Shown: one piece after another, positions 34,368 to 45,861 of the stretch | How the letters are laid out: each line of letters starts with the position of its first letter | How positions within the stretch are numbered: the stretch's first letter is position 1 | DNA from: Rhexocercosporidium sp. MPI-PUGE-AT-0058 | Lineage: Eukaryota; Ascomycota; Leotiomycetes; Helotiales | Reading direction: 5' to 3' | NCBI GenBank assembly: GCA_020746875.1 | Contig: JAGTJL010000001.1 | Location: forward strand, 4,340,001 to 4,404,000 | DNA: 64,000 nt | Notes under the pieces: model-generated | What the model was told of the DNA's origin: nothing | What the model saw: only the letters and a program-made list of their open reading frames with translations | The model's database searches: none | Position numbers and translations under genes: made by a program

Positions 34368-36146
34368 ATGAGAGAAGTCATCAGCATCAACGGTAAGAAG
34401 GCCCCTCGACGCGCCGCACACCGCTCCCTATCCGCGTTCCCAACGTCCTGTCCTGACCTCCTTTGTACTGACACGTCTGCTCCCTCTAGTCGGTCAAGCC
34501 GGTTGCCAAATCGCAAACTCTTGCTGGGAGGTAGGTTCACCTTGCTAGATGGCAGCTCTGCTGTTTCATTCCCATATAACCCCTATCTGTCATGGCTAAC
34601 GCGCGATTTTTCACGATAGCTCTATTGCCTTGAGCACGGTATTCAGGTAAGCACAACCCCAACCACCAACCTCCTGCAGATCTCTCTGCATACTTGAGGC
34701 TCTATCTAACGCGTTCTACCACAGCCCGATGGATACTTGACCGAAGAGCGCAAGGCCGCCGAGCCTGATCAGGGTTTCAGCACCTTCTTCTCCGAGACAG
34801 GTAAACACAACATCTACACCTCCTGAACGGCTATATCTAACGCGTTTCCGCCTTGCAGGTCAAGGCAAATACGTCCCAAGAACCATCTACTGCGATCTCG
34901 AGCCCAATGTTGTCGATGAGGTCCGAACCGGTACATACCGCAGCTTGTTCCACCCTGAGCAGATGATCACTGGAAAGGAGGATGCCTCGAACAACTATGC
35001 CCGTGGTCACTACACAGTCGGAAAGGAGTTGATCGATCAGGTCTTGGACAAGGTTCGCCATGTTGCCGATAACTGCTCTGGTCTCCAGGGTTTCCTCGTC
35101 TTCCACTCCTTCGGTGGAGGAACTGGATCGGGTTTCGGTGCTCTCCTCATGGAGCGTCTTTCCGTCGACTTTGGCAAGAAGGTCAAGTTGGAGTTCTGTG
35201 TCTACCCAGCTCCTCAGACCGCCACTTCCGTTGTCGAGCCATACAACTCCATTCTCACCACCCACACCACCCTTGAGCACTCCGACTGTTCCTTCATGGT
35301 CGACAACGAGGCTATTTATGACATCTGCCGAAGAAACCTTGGTCTTGAGCGTCCCAACTACGAAAACCTGAACCGCCTCATTGCTCAAGGTATGCGTGAT
35401 ATATCAAATGCTGTCTGAGGGAAATTGCTAATAATTTGGGCAGTCGTCTCCTCTATTACCGCCTCCCTCCGTTTCGATGGATCCCTCAACGTTGATCTCA
35501 ACGAATTCCAGACCAACTTGGTTCCTTACCCACGTATCCATTTCCCTCTCGTTGCCTACGCCCCAGTTGTTTCTGCTGCAAAGGCTTCCCATGAGGCCAA
35601 CTCCGTCCAGGAGATCTCCATGTCTTGCTTCGAGCCCAACAACCAGATGGTGAAGTGCGACCCCCGCAATGGTAAATACATGGCTACCTGCCTGTTGTAC
35701 CGCGGTGATGTTGTTACCAAGGATGTCCACGGAGCTGTTGCCACTCTCAAGACCAAGCGCACCATCCAATTCGTTGACTGGTGCCCAACTGGTTTCAAGA
35801 TCGGTATCTGCTACCAACCACCTCAAATGGTTCCCAACGGCGATTTGGCCAAGGTCAACCGTGCTGTGTAAGTACTGACACACTATTCTGCACGCACTCT
35901 ACTAATACATTATATAGCTGCATGCTTTCCAATACTACCGCCATCGCCGAGGCCTGGTCCGCTCTCTCCCACAAATTCGATCTCATGTACTCCAAGCGTG
36001 CATTCGTCCACTGGTACGTCGGTGAGGGTATGGAGGAAGGAGAATTCTCTGAGGCCCGTGAGGATCTTGCTGCTCTTGAGCGTGATTACGAGGAGGTTGC
36101 GACGGATTCTCTCGAGGGTGATGATGGAGCTGAAGCCGAGTACTAA
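34368..36146 (+). CDS. TUB1: Alpha-tubulin
   Basis: Microtubule subunit that pairs with beta-tubulin and binds non-exchangeable GTP. Exons: 34368-34392, 34490-34530, 34620-34646, 34725-34800, 34859-35389, 35444-35867, 35918-36146; 1353 nt, 450 residues, the standard length. Seen: [22 protein letters not shown] rebuilt across intron 1, the GTP-binding tubulin signature [22 protein letters not shown], the M-loop region and a glutamate-rich tail ending EAEY with the C-terminal Tyr. The first four exons are 25, 41, 27 and 76 nt, so the N-terminal 56 residues are spread over four small exons, as in many fungal tubulins. Confidence 0.98.
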
Positions 36147-36838
36147 GCGGATTGCTACACTGAGTTGCGTGTTTATCTCTTGTGGGTTTTCATCATACTT
36201 GGGGGGGCTTGATCTGAATGATGATTCGGCAACATGATGCTTCGTTTGGAGTGTTTGGAGCTTCGTCATGTTCGGTATGGGTTTATTGGACCGACTTTTT
36301 CTTTTCCACTGCAGACTTTGCGAAGGATTTCCTTCAATCAGAATGATCACCAACCCTCTTTGTAATTCAGACCGTAGGCAGTAGCCAAATCCACTGTCAA
36401 TAAGCACAGCTCTCCCTGCACCTCGCATTGGTGACATTTGACATGCCTGTAGATACCAATGGATATTTCCGGGGTTGGGAAAGAACCTTGTGACCTGCAA
36501 GAATATGCAAATGTACATGCAGCTTGAACCGGAAGTGAGAAGAAATTGGGGGTTGCATTGCAATCATTCGTCGTCCTCGTGGCCAGTAAATGACGAGGCG
36601 GGCGGGAATTGCAGCGCTAGGCTGTGTCCCGCTAGTAGCTTGGGAGTGTTCGAACCCAGCCAGCTTCAACCTCATCTCCATCTCTTGCAACTCCAAGCTC
36701 TTCCACCGAGCTCCTATCGATTGCTACGAATCTCATATCATCATCCAAACTTGCATCTGCAGCTTCAGTTCTCGAATTGTTCCCGTCTTATCTGCTGTGC
36801 CGAGTGACCCAGTCCACAAGATCCGGAAGTGGAGGCGC
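36147..36838. other. Intergenic, tubulin 3' flank and EDE1 promoter
   Basis: 0.7 kb, no gene. The last 180 bases are C/T rich leader-like sequence before the EDE1 ATG. Confidence 0.6.
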
Positions 36839-39800
36839 AATGGCGGAAGACCCAAGTAAGAGTTTATTTACTTTCGAACAACAGGCAGCCCGGCCTTCCA
36901 GCACCTAGGTCTTGGGCGATAATCTCGAAGGAGCTTTGGAGATCAGAGACTTCTACTGAACTGCGGTAGATGAATCCAAGAGATCCATTACTGACCACTT
37001 CACAGCGGCGCCGAGCCTTAACCTTACCGCGGAGGAGAAGCGCGTATTTGGACAGCTGTTTCGGGAAGCAGATTCAGAAAATATTGGGGTTGTGACGGGA
37101 GAGGTTGCAGTAAAGTTCTTTGAAAAGACGAGACTCGAGCCGCGGATCTTGGGAGAGGTAATGTTCACCGTGTTGCGGCGGCTGCAGCCCCCAGAGACTA
37201 TCACAGGGAGGCAAGTACTGACATTTCTCGTTCTCTCTAGATATGGCAAATCGCGGATAAAGAGAATCGTGGATTGCTCACGCCTGCGGGCTTTGGTATA
37301 GTGTTGAGGTTGATCGGTCATTATCAAGCAGGCCGAGAGCCGACACCCGACCTGGCCCTTCGACCTGGACCTTTACCAAAATTTGACGGCGGATCTGCTC
37401 CGGGCATAAGTCCTGCTATACAACCTCCTCCTGGGCCTCCACCGAGCGCATTACAACCTCAAGGTAGCGGTTCCGGGCCTATTCGAGTGCCTCCTCTGAC
37501 ACCTGAAAAGGCAGCTCAATATGCTGGGCTATTCGAGAGGTCGGGGGCCCAGAATGGAGTACTTCCAGGAGAGCTGGCAAAGTCAATATTTGAGCGCGCG
37601 GGACTTCCAAATGATGTTCTTGGGAGAATATGGAATCTGGCTGATACGGAACAGAAGGGATCCCTCCAGGTCACCGAGTTTGTGATTGCCATGCATTTGT
37701 TGGCATCTTTCAAAGCTGGTGCTCTCAGGGCTTTACCAAATCTACTCCCTGCCGGGCTATATGAGGCGGCAGCTCGCCGACCTCCTAGCAGGCAATCGTC
37801 TTCTGCTGGTGCGATGTCCGCGATCCCGAGACAATTCAGTGGTGCCGGAGCGGCTCGAACAGGTAGCCCATTAAGTCGACCTGCTTACATCGCACCACCG
37901 CAACAGTTCCCACAGAATTCCGGCCCTGTTGGAGAATGGGCTATTTCTCCATCAGACAAGCAGAAGTTTGACGGAATCTACAACAATCTCGACAGAGCCA
38001 ACAAGGGCTATATTACAGGTGATGAGGCGGTACCATTTTTCAGCGAATCGAAACTTCCTGAGGAAGTCTTAGCTCAAATTTGGGATCTTGCAGACATCAA
38101 TTCTGCCGGTCACTTGACTCGAGACGAGTTTGCAGTTGCCATGTACTTGATTCGACAACAGAGAGGGAAGCGGGATGGCAGAGACTCTTTGCCAAATACT
38201 CTGCCACCGAATTTGATCCCACCTTCCATGCGCAATCAGATTCATCCTGCATCTCTTCCGACAGCTCCAGTCTTCGATGCTCCGCCCCAATCGATGCCAA
38301 AATCAGCTGCGGAAGACTTGTTTGGTCTTGATGCCTTATCATCACCCGGTCCTGCTCCAGCTCAGGCACCTCAATCTACTGGAGGCTCTGGCTCCTTTGG
38401 TGTGAACCGACAAGTAGACAACGATCCATTTGGCTCTCGAGGACCGCTAACACCAACTTCACCAAGTGCCAATTCTCCCCAACAACAGACTATTTTCAAA
38501 CCTTTTGCACCATCTTCCTCTTTTGGACAAAGTCTGAACTATCAAGGTACGGGAGGTTCAAACAGCTCTGGGCCTTCAACACACAGAGCTTTCCAACCAC
38601 AGCATTCTGCGACTGAAGATTTGCTGGGTGACAATGACCCAGAGATAAGCAAGAAACTCACGAATGAGACGAGTGAGCTCGCAAATTTGTCTAACCAGGT
38701 TGGCTCCCTATCGAAGCAAATGCAGGATGTCCAAGGTCAGCGAGTCACTTCCCAAAATGAGTTGAACCAAGCAAACTCTCAAAAGCGTGAGTTCGAAACG
38801 CGCCTTTCGCAGCTCCGCACTCTCTACGAGCAAGAGGTCAAGGATGTCAGAAGCTTGGAGGAGCGACTCACGGCATCTCGAAACGAGACCAAGAAGCTGC
38901 AGACTGAGATTGCCATGATTGAAGGAACTCACGCAGACCTACAAACCCAACATAGACAAATCGTCACTGCCTTGCAAGCAGATCAGCAGGAGAATGCCAA
39001 TCTCAAGGAGCGTATGAGAGTGATCAATGCAGAAGTCGCTCAATTGAAGCCCGTGTTGGAGAAGCTTAGGTCAGATGCTCGTCAACAGAAGGGGTTGGTT
39101 GCAATTAACAAAAAGCAGCTTGCAACAAACGAAGGGGAAAGAGAAAAACTGAAGGCTGAGGCTGAGGAGCTGAACAAGAGTATCGAGGAAGACACCAAAG
39201 CACTCGCGGCTGCTTCCAAAGCTCAAAGTCAAGTGCAGAGCCCGGCTCCAATTGCGAGCCCTGCACTATCTACCATGAGTGCCAATAATCCATTCTTCCG
39301 TCGCCAAGGCAGCTCAGCAGATATGACCAACTCACAATTTGCAACTTCGCCTGGTGCAAACCAACAAGGCGACCGTTCATTTGAGAACGTCTTTGGTCCA
39401 TCTTTTGGCGCTGCTGCAACTAGCAGCGAAGCTCTACCGACCAGCTTCAGGCAGGAGAGCACCCGCTCTCCTTCAATCAGTTCCGCATCCGCACTTCCAG
39501 TTCGGTCACAGACAACAGGAGGAAGCGGCTTTGGGTCTCAATCTTCTTCGCCTCCCCCTACAGCTAACCGAGAGCTGCCTCAAGCTACCGTTCCCCCCCA
39601 CCCCCAGAATCAAGACAGATTAGCTCCAGCTTTCTGCCGTTCCCTAGCCATGACGACTCCGTAACATCTTCCCGGCAGGTTTCAGCTCCTAACAGTCGAT
39701 CGGGAGAAGGCTCTACTGGTGTCGACACTCCCACAAATTATATTGGAACAACACCAACAGGCTCATCCGCTGCAGGACCAACAGAAACTGCTCGAGCCGT

Positions 39801-41174
39801 ATCCCCAGGTCTTGACCGTAACTCCAATGCTTCCCCCACCAGCCCAGAGCGCGGAGACTCAATTCCTGGGGCTTTCCCAGGAGATTCCAACTCCACTATC
39901 GCCGCCACGCCAACTGGTGGAAGCACATTAAGTGACGCTACGACTGATCCATTCACAATGGTCAAAGCACCAGAACGAGCTGGAACAGCCAAGGATGACT
40001 TTGATTCTGCCTTCGCTGGATTTGGAGGTGCTGTGAAGAAGCAAGAACGCTCGAATACTGGAAACTCTTCTGCATCAGGATCGGCAGCTGCCACAGGGTT
40101 CAACAAGGAGTTCCCTCCCATTGCTGAGCTGGCCGACGATGAAGATAGTGACAGCAATAGTGAGGGCGGCGGTTTCGATGATGATTTCGCTCCAGCTTCT
40201 CCTGGTCATGCCAGAAAGATCAGTGGTTCACAAGCACCTGCGCCAGCACCAACCAGCGGAAACGATTTGCTAGCCGCGAGACCGACAGTAACACAGCAGT
40301 CTTCTGCATTGAGCATCGGGACCAGTCCGCCAACCCCTAATGCTCAAGCCTCACCTCCGGCATATGACAAGTCAGTTTCTTCAACTGACCAGGCGCACGT
40401 GGAAGCACAGCAATACATCGGACTGCTTCCTTCGCGTGACGTCCCCACGCCAACATCTACCTCCCCCGAACAGACCTCAGCCCCATTTTCGACTAACCAG
40501 ACACCCTTCGGTGCCCCATCAACATCGGCTCAGCCAGTTGCTCCTCCTAAGATACCCTTTGACGACGATTTTGATGACTTCGATGGCCTAGAAGATGCTA
40601 AAGAGGGCGACGCCGACGATGATTTCGCTAACATCTCTACCCACGATCGATCTGGCCTAGATGATTTTAATCCGATGTTTGACAGCCCTCCACAGTCTAA
40701 GGGGCAGGAACATGCCAACCAACACGGCAATGGCTTTGGAGCAAGTAACAATGCTTTCGGAGACTTCACTCAATCTCCGATCACCACTCAGGCCACAACC
40801 ACTGCCGCTCCTGTCAATGATAATCAAGATTGGGATGCGATCTTCGCTGGTCTTGACGACGCGCCTCCAGTTGCCACGGAAGCTCCCAAGCCCACTGAGG
40901 CCACCAAGCCTATGGGTAATGGTACCTCTACAAGCTCTCCACCAGAGCGCCCCCAAATTGGTAGAGCTCTCACCGAAGCTGGCGTCCATGATGATCCTAT
41001 CCTGAAGAATCTGACCGGAATGGGGTACAAGCGAAATGACGCCCTAGCCGCGTTGGAGAAATACGATTATAATTTGGAAAGGGTGAGTTTTGAACCCTCT
41101 GCTTAGTAAATTGGGCTAGCTTTTCTGACATGTGCATTCTTTAGGCTGCGAATTACCTTGCCAGTCAGTCTTAA
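36839..41174 (+). CDS. EDE1: EDE1, Eps15-like early endocytic scaffold, with apparent frameshift
   Basis: Early scaffold of clathrin-mediated endocytosis that gathers cargo adaptors through EH domains. Exons: 36839-36854 (16 nt), 37006-37157, 37241-41082, 41145-41174. Three EH domains: one over exons 2-3 (READSENIGVVTGEVAVKFF..IWQIADKENRG), one at about 37506-37720 and one at about 37956-38160 (IWDLADINSAGHLTRDEFAVAMYL). A coiled coil follows (38640-39220), then a disordered Ser/Pro/Thr region and a C-terminal UBA (LTGMGYKRNDALAALEKYDYNLERAANYLASQS) joined across the last intron. The reading frame changes between about 39590 and 39606, inside a C7-A-C5 run; upstream coding is in one frame, downstream coding (SRQISSSFLPFPSHDDS to the UBA) in another. 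No stop-free way through exists in either single frame. Confidence 0.9.
39590..39607 (+). other. Frame switch at C7-A-C5 tract in EDE1
   Basis: Before this tract the EDE1 frame is codon phase 2 (coordinate modulo 3); after it the conserved frame is phase 1. This equals one base missing from the C run, or an undetected intron of length 3n+2. Staying in the first frame gives a stop at 39662-39664, which would remove the C-terminal third including the UBA. Confidence 0.8.
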
Positions 41175-42503
41175 TCAGTGATGTTCTTGGAAGGGATGAT
41201 GATGGGTGTCGGGGAGACTTTTTTCGAGATGTGCATAGTTTAATGAACTGGATTGGGCGGTAGGTTGATTGATGTTGGTAGTTGTACTATGTGTGAAGGT
41301 GGCATACATAGCAAGCACTCTTTAATATTGATTTGATTTGTCGCTGTCATTGCTCTGTTTCTTTGTGATATATACGTTTCTGGTTGACCTGCGATCCTAG
41401 TCTGCACGAGATTGTGCTTTAAAAATGAATGCCAAGCCTTCTACCGAGACTGACGACTGAAGTCTAAACTCATCATTTGAAATCATGACATAGGATTTAG
41501 GGTATTCAGTCCTCAGGCTCTCATTGCCTTATCCAGATGCGGCTTTCTTCTTTGTTCGGTGTTAAATGTCGCAGCAGCTCAAATCTAAGATTTCCCATTC
41601 TGACTTGTTAATCCGAGTGGTACCCAGCGCACACACATTTGTTTAAGTGAGAATTCAGAAGCTTTTCTCTGATAGTCTCGTCCAAAACCGGCATCCCCTC
41701 AGCCGCAGGGCTAGAAACTTCTACTTCGTTTATGACCAGGGTCGGCAACTTAGTCTAGCTCTATATAGACCAGCCCAGAGTACTAGAGTATGCTACGCTA
41801 CGGTAATGGGCGACATTTTCTGTCAGGAATTGGCTTCTTCGAGGTTTAGTAGGCAATCATAGAATACGGACGCTCTGCCAAATTCAGCTTAGCATTAAGC
41901 TGCAGACATTGATTTGGTCACGTGTGGCCGCTCCTCCGAGCCGAACTCCTCACAGTCTCTTACCTTTAGGTATTGAAATATGATCCAAGCTCAAGTCGGA
42001 AACTATAAGGATAATAAGTATCGTCTGTAAAATGTTTGCTCTCAGTAGCATTGTAGCGCTCCTACAGTCACCATAGCGGATGTATCGCCTGAACTGCCAC
42101 ATGCACATCTCCTTCGGCGTGTGAGCGCTATCGCTTTAGGTCGTGAGGCACTGGCTAACGCCGATCTTGTTGCTTTCAGGACTTAGCAGCCCCAACACTA
42201 GGCTTCGGTTACGGCGCCTGCAGGTATGTGCATGGAAACACAGTTAAAGCGATAACTCGCTTATACCTTCGCTCCTCTCTTACTAGGGAACTAAGCGCCA
42301 GCCTGATGGCCAAACTCCAGTTCTTTCTTGATGGACTATGCTCAGCCTGATGTTCAGGAATCTTCTTTGCTATTCATCAATAATCTCGCACCCCTTCTAT
42401 GTGTATCAATTCCATCTGCTACGTGTGGCATCTTCACCTGGTAGCCTAGTCTGTCTGTCGTATTTGAGTCCTTGCCTGCTTCTGTTCTCGAAATTTCCGC
42501 AGA
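41175..42503. other. Intergenic, EDE1 3' flank and NLR promoter
   Basis: 1.3 kb with no supported gene and no clear repeat. Open frames are at most about 100 codons, and the longest merely overlaps the NLR start in another frame. Confidence 0.6.
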
Positions 42504-45500
42504 ATGCGTCTTTTGAAACTCCAGGACGATGGCGAGCTCTGCCTGACCAATTTTTTGGGAGACGAAATTCCCCCGTATGCTATCCTTTCACATACTTGGG
42601 GAAAGGATGGCGAGGAAGTTACATTCCAAGATCTCTCGGTACCTACTACTAGGAGCAAGGCTGGATATGCCAAGATTAAATTCTGTGGCGAAAGGGCACT
42701 TCGTGATGCCCTGGAATTCTTCTGGGTGGACACTTGCTGTATCGACAAGACAAATAGCAGCGAGCTTCAGGAGGCGATCACCTCTATGTTTCGCTGGTAT
42801 CGTAATGCGGCGAAATGCTACGTGTACTTATCAGATGTTTCGACAAATGGCCATGATTTAGTTGACCCGTCCTTGCAGTCGTGGCAATCAGCCTTCCAGG
42901 AAAGTCGATGGTTTACACGTGGTTGGACACTTCAAGAACTTATTTCTCCTCTATCAGTTGAATTCTTTTCCTCCAATGGCACCTGGCTTGGGGACAAGCG
43001 ATCGTTAGAGCAACAGCTCCGTGAGATAACGGAGATTGACATCCAGGCTCTTCGAGGAGAATCCCTATCCAATTTTAGCGTTGAGAGGCGAATGTCATGG
43101 GCAAAGAAACGCGAGACTAAGCGCGGAGAAGACAAGGCTTATTCCCTACTAGGCATTTTCGATATAAGTATGCCACTTATCTATGGTGAGGGGGAGCAGA
43201 GTGCACTCGACAGGCTTCAAGAAGAGATTTGTAAACATGCAAACAAACGCCAACGCGACGAAGTCTCACAGGCTTTTCGCATTCCGAAACGATCAAAGAC
43301 TTCGCGCGGCCAGTCCCCTGCCGATTCTTCCTTTCCGAATCTCCATCCCGAAACGCTCTCTTACTCTGTGGACTCTGCTGATGGTATCGACGGCACCACG
43401 AAACAGTCGCTTATAGATCAACTCTACTTCACCCAAATCGACGAGCGCCTAACGAGCCTAACAGCCGCTCAAGGAAAAACCTGCCGCTGGTTCTTTACCA
43501 AACCTGAATACATATCCTGGAATGACTTGGCGCAACACCCAGACCACGGTGGCTTCCTTTGGATTAAAGGCCACCCAGGTACTGGAAAGTCAACTCTGAT
43601 GAAGCTCCTCTTTGAAGAAGCCAAGCGCAACGCAAAGAGCAATCCCTTACAAGTCACCTTGTCATTCTTCTTTCTCGCACGGGGCACTGTCGAAGAGAAA
43701 TCGACTACGGGCCTGTACCGCTCTCTTCTCCACCAGCTTTTTGAGAAGGCGGTGGACTTAAGAGAGTCTCTGGAGTGGATGACAGCCGATGGTGCAAGGG
43801 GCATCCAGCGGAATGGATGGAATGAAGAGGCGTTGAAGCAGACAATGATGCATGCTGTCCAGAAGCTTGGGTCTCGATCGTTGATGATATTTGTTGATGC
43901 GCTAGATGAGTGTGATACTAAGCAAACTACGGGCATGGTATGCTTTTTTGAAGAGCTATGCGATCGTGCGAACGATTCGCAGGTTCGGCTGCAGATTTGC
44001 TTCTCTAGTCGGCATTATCCGACTATCGTCATCCAGAAGGGTATCGAAATCACCTTGGAACACGAGATCGGCCATACGGAAGACATCGAACAGTACATCA
44101 AGTCGAAGCTCCGCCTGGGCAAGTCGGAGCAAGCCGAGTCACTTCGAACCGATATCCTCGAGAAGTCTTCCAGCATTTTCCTTTGGGTCGTCTTGGTTCT
44201 TGACATTCTTAATTGCGAATGTCTGAACGGCTCCGTGTCTATGAAAAAGATTCGTGACCGTCTCAAAGAAATCCCGCGGGGACTGAACGACTTGTTTGAG
44301 TTAATCCTTACACGAGATGGAGAGAGCCTCGAACGGCTGCATGTTTGTCTCAAATGGATTCTCTTCGCGGCTCGTCCACTTAAGCCGCAGGAGCTATACT
44401 TCGCTATCGAGCTTGGCCTTAACAAAGAGTGCTCTGGGTACTGGGACCAAGAAGATGTAGAAGTGGACCGCATAAAGAGTTTCGTAAGAAGTTCTTCTAA
44501 GGGCTTAGCGGAAGTGACGCGGAACAAGGCCTCTGAAGTTCAGTTCATCCACGAATCTGTTCGAGACTTCTTACTTGGGAAATACGACACCCAGTGGTCT
44601 GGGACTTCGGGCAACTTCGTGGGTCATAGCCATGAAAAGTTGAGGGACTGCTGCTTGGCTCAAGTGAACGCTTCAATCGGCAGAGTCATCGACATACCGG
44701 ATCCTCTACCGCAGGCATCCAATGCGGCACACTTGCGGGAGTCGATTGCCCACAGGTTTCCGTTTCTCGAATATTCAGTTCTTAATGTCCTTCACCACGC
44801 TAATATCACTCAGCAGAAAGCTATAGGACAAGAAGATTTCCTTACCGATTTTCCTCTCCAGCTGTGGATCTCTCTTAACAATTGTTTCGAAAAGTTCGAT
44901 GTTCGCCGATACAGGAAATCAGCCAGCCTCTTTTACATCCTCGCCGAGAAGAACCTAGCCGACTTGATTCGAATCCATCCCAAGAGGCATTTTTGCTTTG
45001 ACGTTGAGAATGAGCGTTATGGTCTCCCAATATTTGCTGCGCTAGCGACCGAGAGCGATGAAGCAGTCCGGACAATCCTTGAAGTTCAGTTGGAAAGCCA
45101 GCCTCCATCGTCTCCTCTTCGCAACCTGTGGAAGCAGTATTGCCACGATAGACATAAATTAGGCAGCTTTAAGCGTGATTTCACTTTCAATAAGCAGAGA
45201 AGCATCGCCTTTTATTTAGTGGAGCATGAGAGCGAGGCTATCCTTACTTTTTATCTCCAGAAGGGAGACGAAATTAACTCAAAGGACAGAGGCGACCAGA
45301 CGCCGTTATATTGGGCGGCTAGGAGAGGACGCGAGGGTATAGTAAAGCTACTGCTCGCGAGAGAGGATGTCGACGTCAACTCAAAAGATAAAGACGGCAA
45401 GACGCCGTTAATTTGGGCAGCTAGGATGGGATACGAGGGTATAGTAAAGCTACTGCTCGCGAGAGAGGATGTCGACGTCAACTTAAAGGATAAAAACGGC

Positions 45501-45794
45501 GAGACGCCACTAGATTGCGCAGTGTGGAATGGACATGAAGCTGTAATAAAGCTACTACTCGCGAGAGAGGATGTCAACGTCAACTTAAACGATAGCACCG
45601 GTCGGACGCCGCTAACATGGGCAGCTAGGAGAGGACACGAGAGTATAGTAAAGCTACTGCTCGCGAGAGAGGATGTCGACGTCAACTTAAAGGATAAAGA
45701 CGGCGAGACGCCACTAGATTGCGCAGTGTGGAATGGACATGAAGCTGTAATAAAGCTATTGCTCGCGGCAAAAGGCTATCGAAGCTCGGCATGA
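42504..45794 (+). CDS. HET-NACHT-ankyrin NLR-type protein
   Basis: Intronless 1096-residue protein with the architecture of fungal NOD-like incompatibility receptors. N-terminal HET effector domain: PPYAILSHTWG at residues 23-33, FFWVDTCCIDK near 72-82, RGWTLQELISP near 142. A linker leads to a NACHT-type NTPase: P-loop GHPGTGKST at 356-364, Walker B-like LMIFVDALDECD at 460-471, sensor-like SSRHYP, and a winged-helix-like part ending in FIHESVRDFLL. The C terminus holds five ankyrin units of 34 residues. HET domains trigger cell death when activated in vegetative incompatibility; the partner recognised by the ankyrins is unknown. The frame ends 45794 in a non-ankyrin tail (KGYRSSA), and a sixth-unit remnant continues in another frame to 45861, so the end may be truncated. 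Confidence 0.92.
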   Translation: MRLLKLQDDGELCLTNFLGDEIPPYAILSHTWGKDGEEVTFQDLSVPTTRSKAGYAKIKFCGERALRDALEFFWVDTCCIDKTNSSELQEAITSMFRWYRNAAKCYVYLSDVSTNGHDLVDPSLQSWQSAFQESRWFTRGWTLQELISPLSVEFFSSNGTWLGDKRSLEQQLREITEIDIQALRGESLSNFSVERRMSWAKKRETKRGEDKAYSLLGIFDISMPLIYGEGEQSALDRLQEEICKHANKRQRDEVSQAFRIPKRSKTSRGQSPADSSFPNLHPETLSYSVDSADGIDGTTKQSLIDQLYFTQIDERLTSLTAAQGKTCRWFFTKPEYISWNDLAQHPDHGGFLWIKGHPGTGKSTLMKLLFEEAKRNAKSNPLQVTLSFFFLARGTVEEKSTTGLYRSLLHQLFEKAVDLRESLEWMTADGARGIQRNGWNEEALKQTMMHAVQKLGSRSLMIFVDALDECDTKQTTGMVCFFEELCDRANDSQVRLQICFSSRHYPTIVIQKGIEITLEHEIGHTEDIEQYIKSKLRLGKSEQAESLRTDILEKSSSIFLWVVLVLDILNCECLNGSVSMKKIRDRLKEIPRGLNDLFELILTRDGESLERLHVCLKWILFAARPLKPQELYFAIELGLNKECSGYWDQEDVEVDRIKSFVRSSSKGLAEVTRNKASEVQFIHESVRDFLLGKYDTQWSGTSGNFVGHSHEKLRDCCLAQVNASIGRVIDIPDPLPQASNAAHLRESIAHRFPFLEYSVLNVLHHANITQQKAIGQEDFLTDFPLQLWISLNNCFEKFDVRRYRKSASLFYILAEKNLADLIRIHPKRHFCFDVENERYGLPIFAALATESDEAVRTILEVQLESQPPSSPLRNLWKQYCHDRHKLGSFKRDFTFNKQRSIAFYLVEHESEAILTFYLQKGDEINSKDRGDQTPLYWAARRGREGIVKLLLAREDVDVNSKDKDGKTPLIWAARMGYEGIVKLLLAREDVDVNLKDKNGETPLDCAVWNGHEAVIKLLLAREDVNVNLNDSTGRTPLTWAARRGHESIVKLLLAREDVDVNLKDKDGETPLDCAVWNGHEAVIKLLLAAKGYRSSA
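45276..45785 (+). repeat. Five near-identical 102-bp ankyrin units in A-A-B-A-B order
   Basis: Units begin at 45276, 45378, 45480, 45582 and 45684. Type A carries WAARRGHE.IVKLLLA, type B carries LDCAVWNGHEAVIKLLLA. The two B units (45480 and 45684) differ at about 3 of their first 84 bases. The boundary sequence ctcgcgagagaggatgtc is shared by the first four units. Confidence 0.92.
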
Positions 45795-45861
45795 CTTGAA
45801 GGATAGGGACGGCCGAACGCTGGTATTCACCGCGGACTTGGAGGAGAAGCCGTCAGTATAA
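45790..45861 (+). pseudogene. Out-of-frame remnant of a sixth ankyrin unit
   Basis: Reading from 45793 in the frame one base off the NLR gives DLKDRDGRTLVFTADLEEK.. and a stop at 45859-45861. DLKDRDGRTL matches the start of an ankyrin unit (NLKDKDGETP), while the NLR frame itself stops at 45794. Confidence 0.7.

Noticed and set aside
34837..35388. Long minus-strand frames opposite alpha-tubulin (also 35428-35883 and 35910-36563)
   Set aside because: Antisense artefacts of biased codon use in a highly expressed gene.
43469..43936. 155-codon minus-strand frame inside the NLR gene
   Set aside because: Antisense shadow of the intact NACHT coding sequence.
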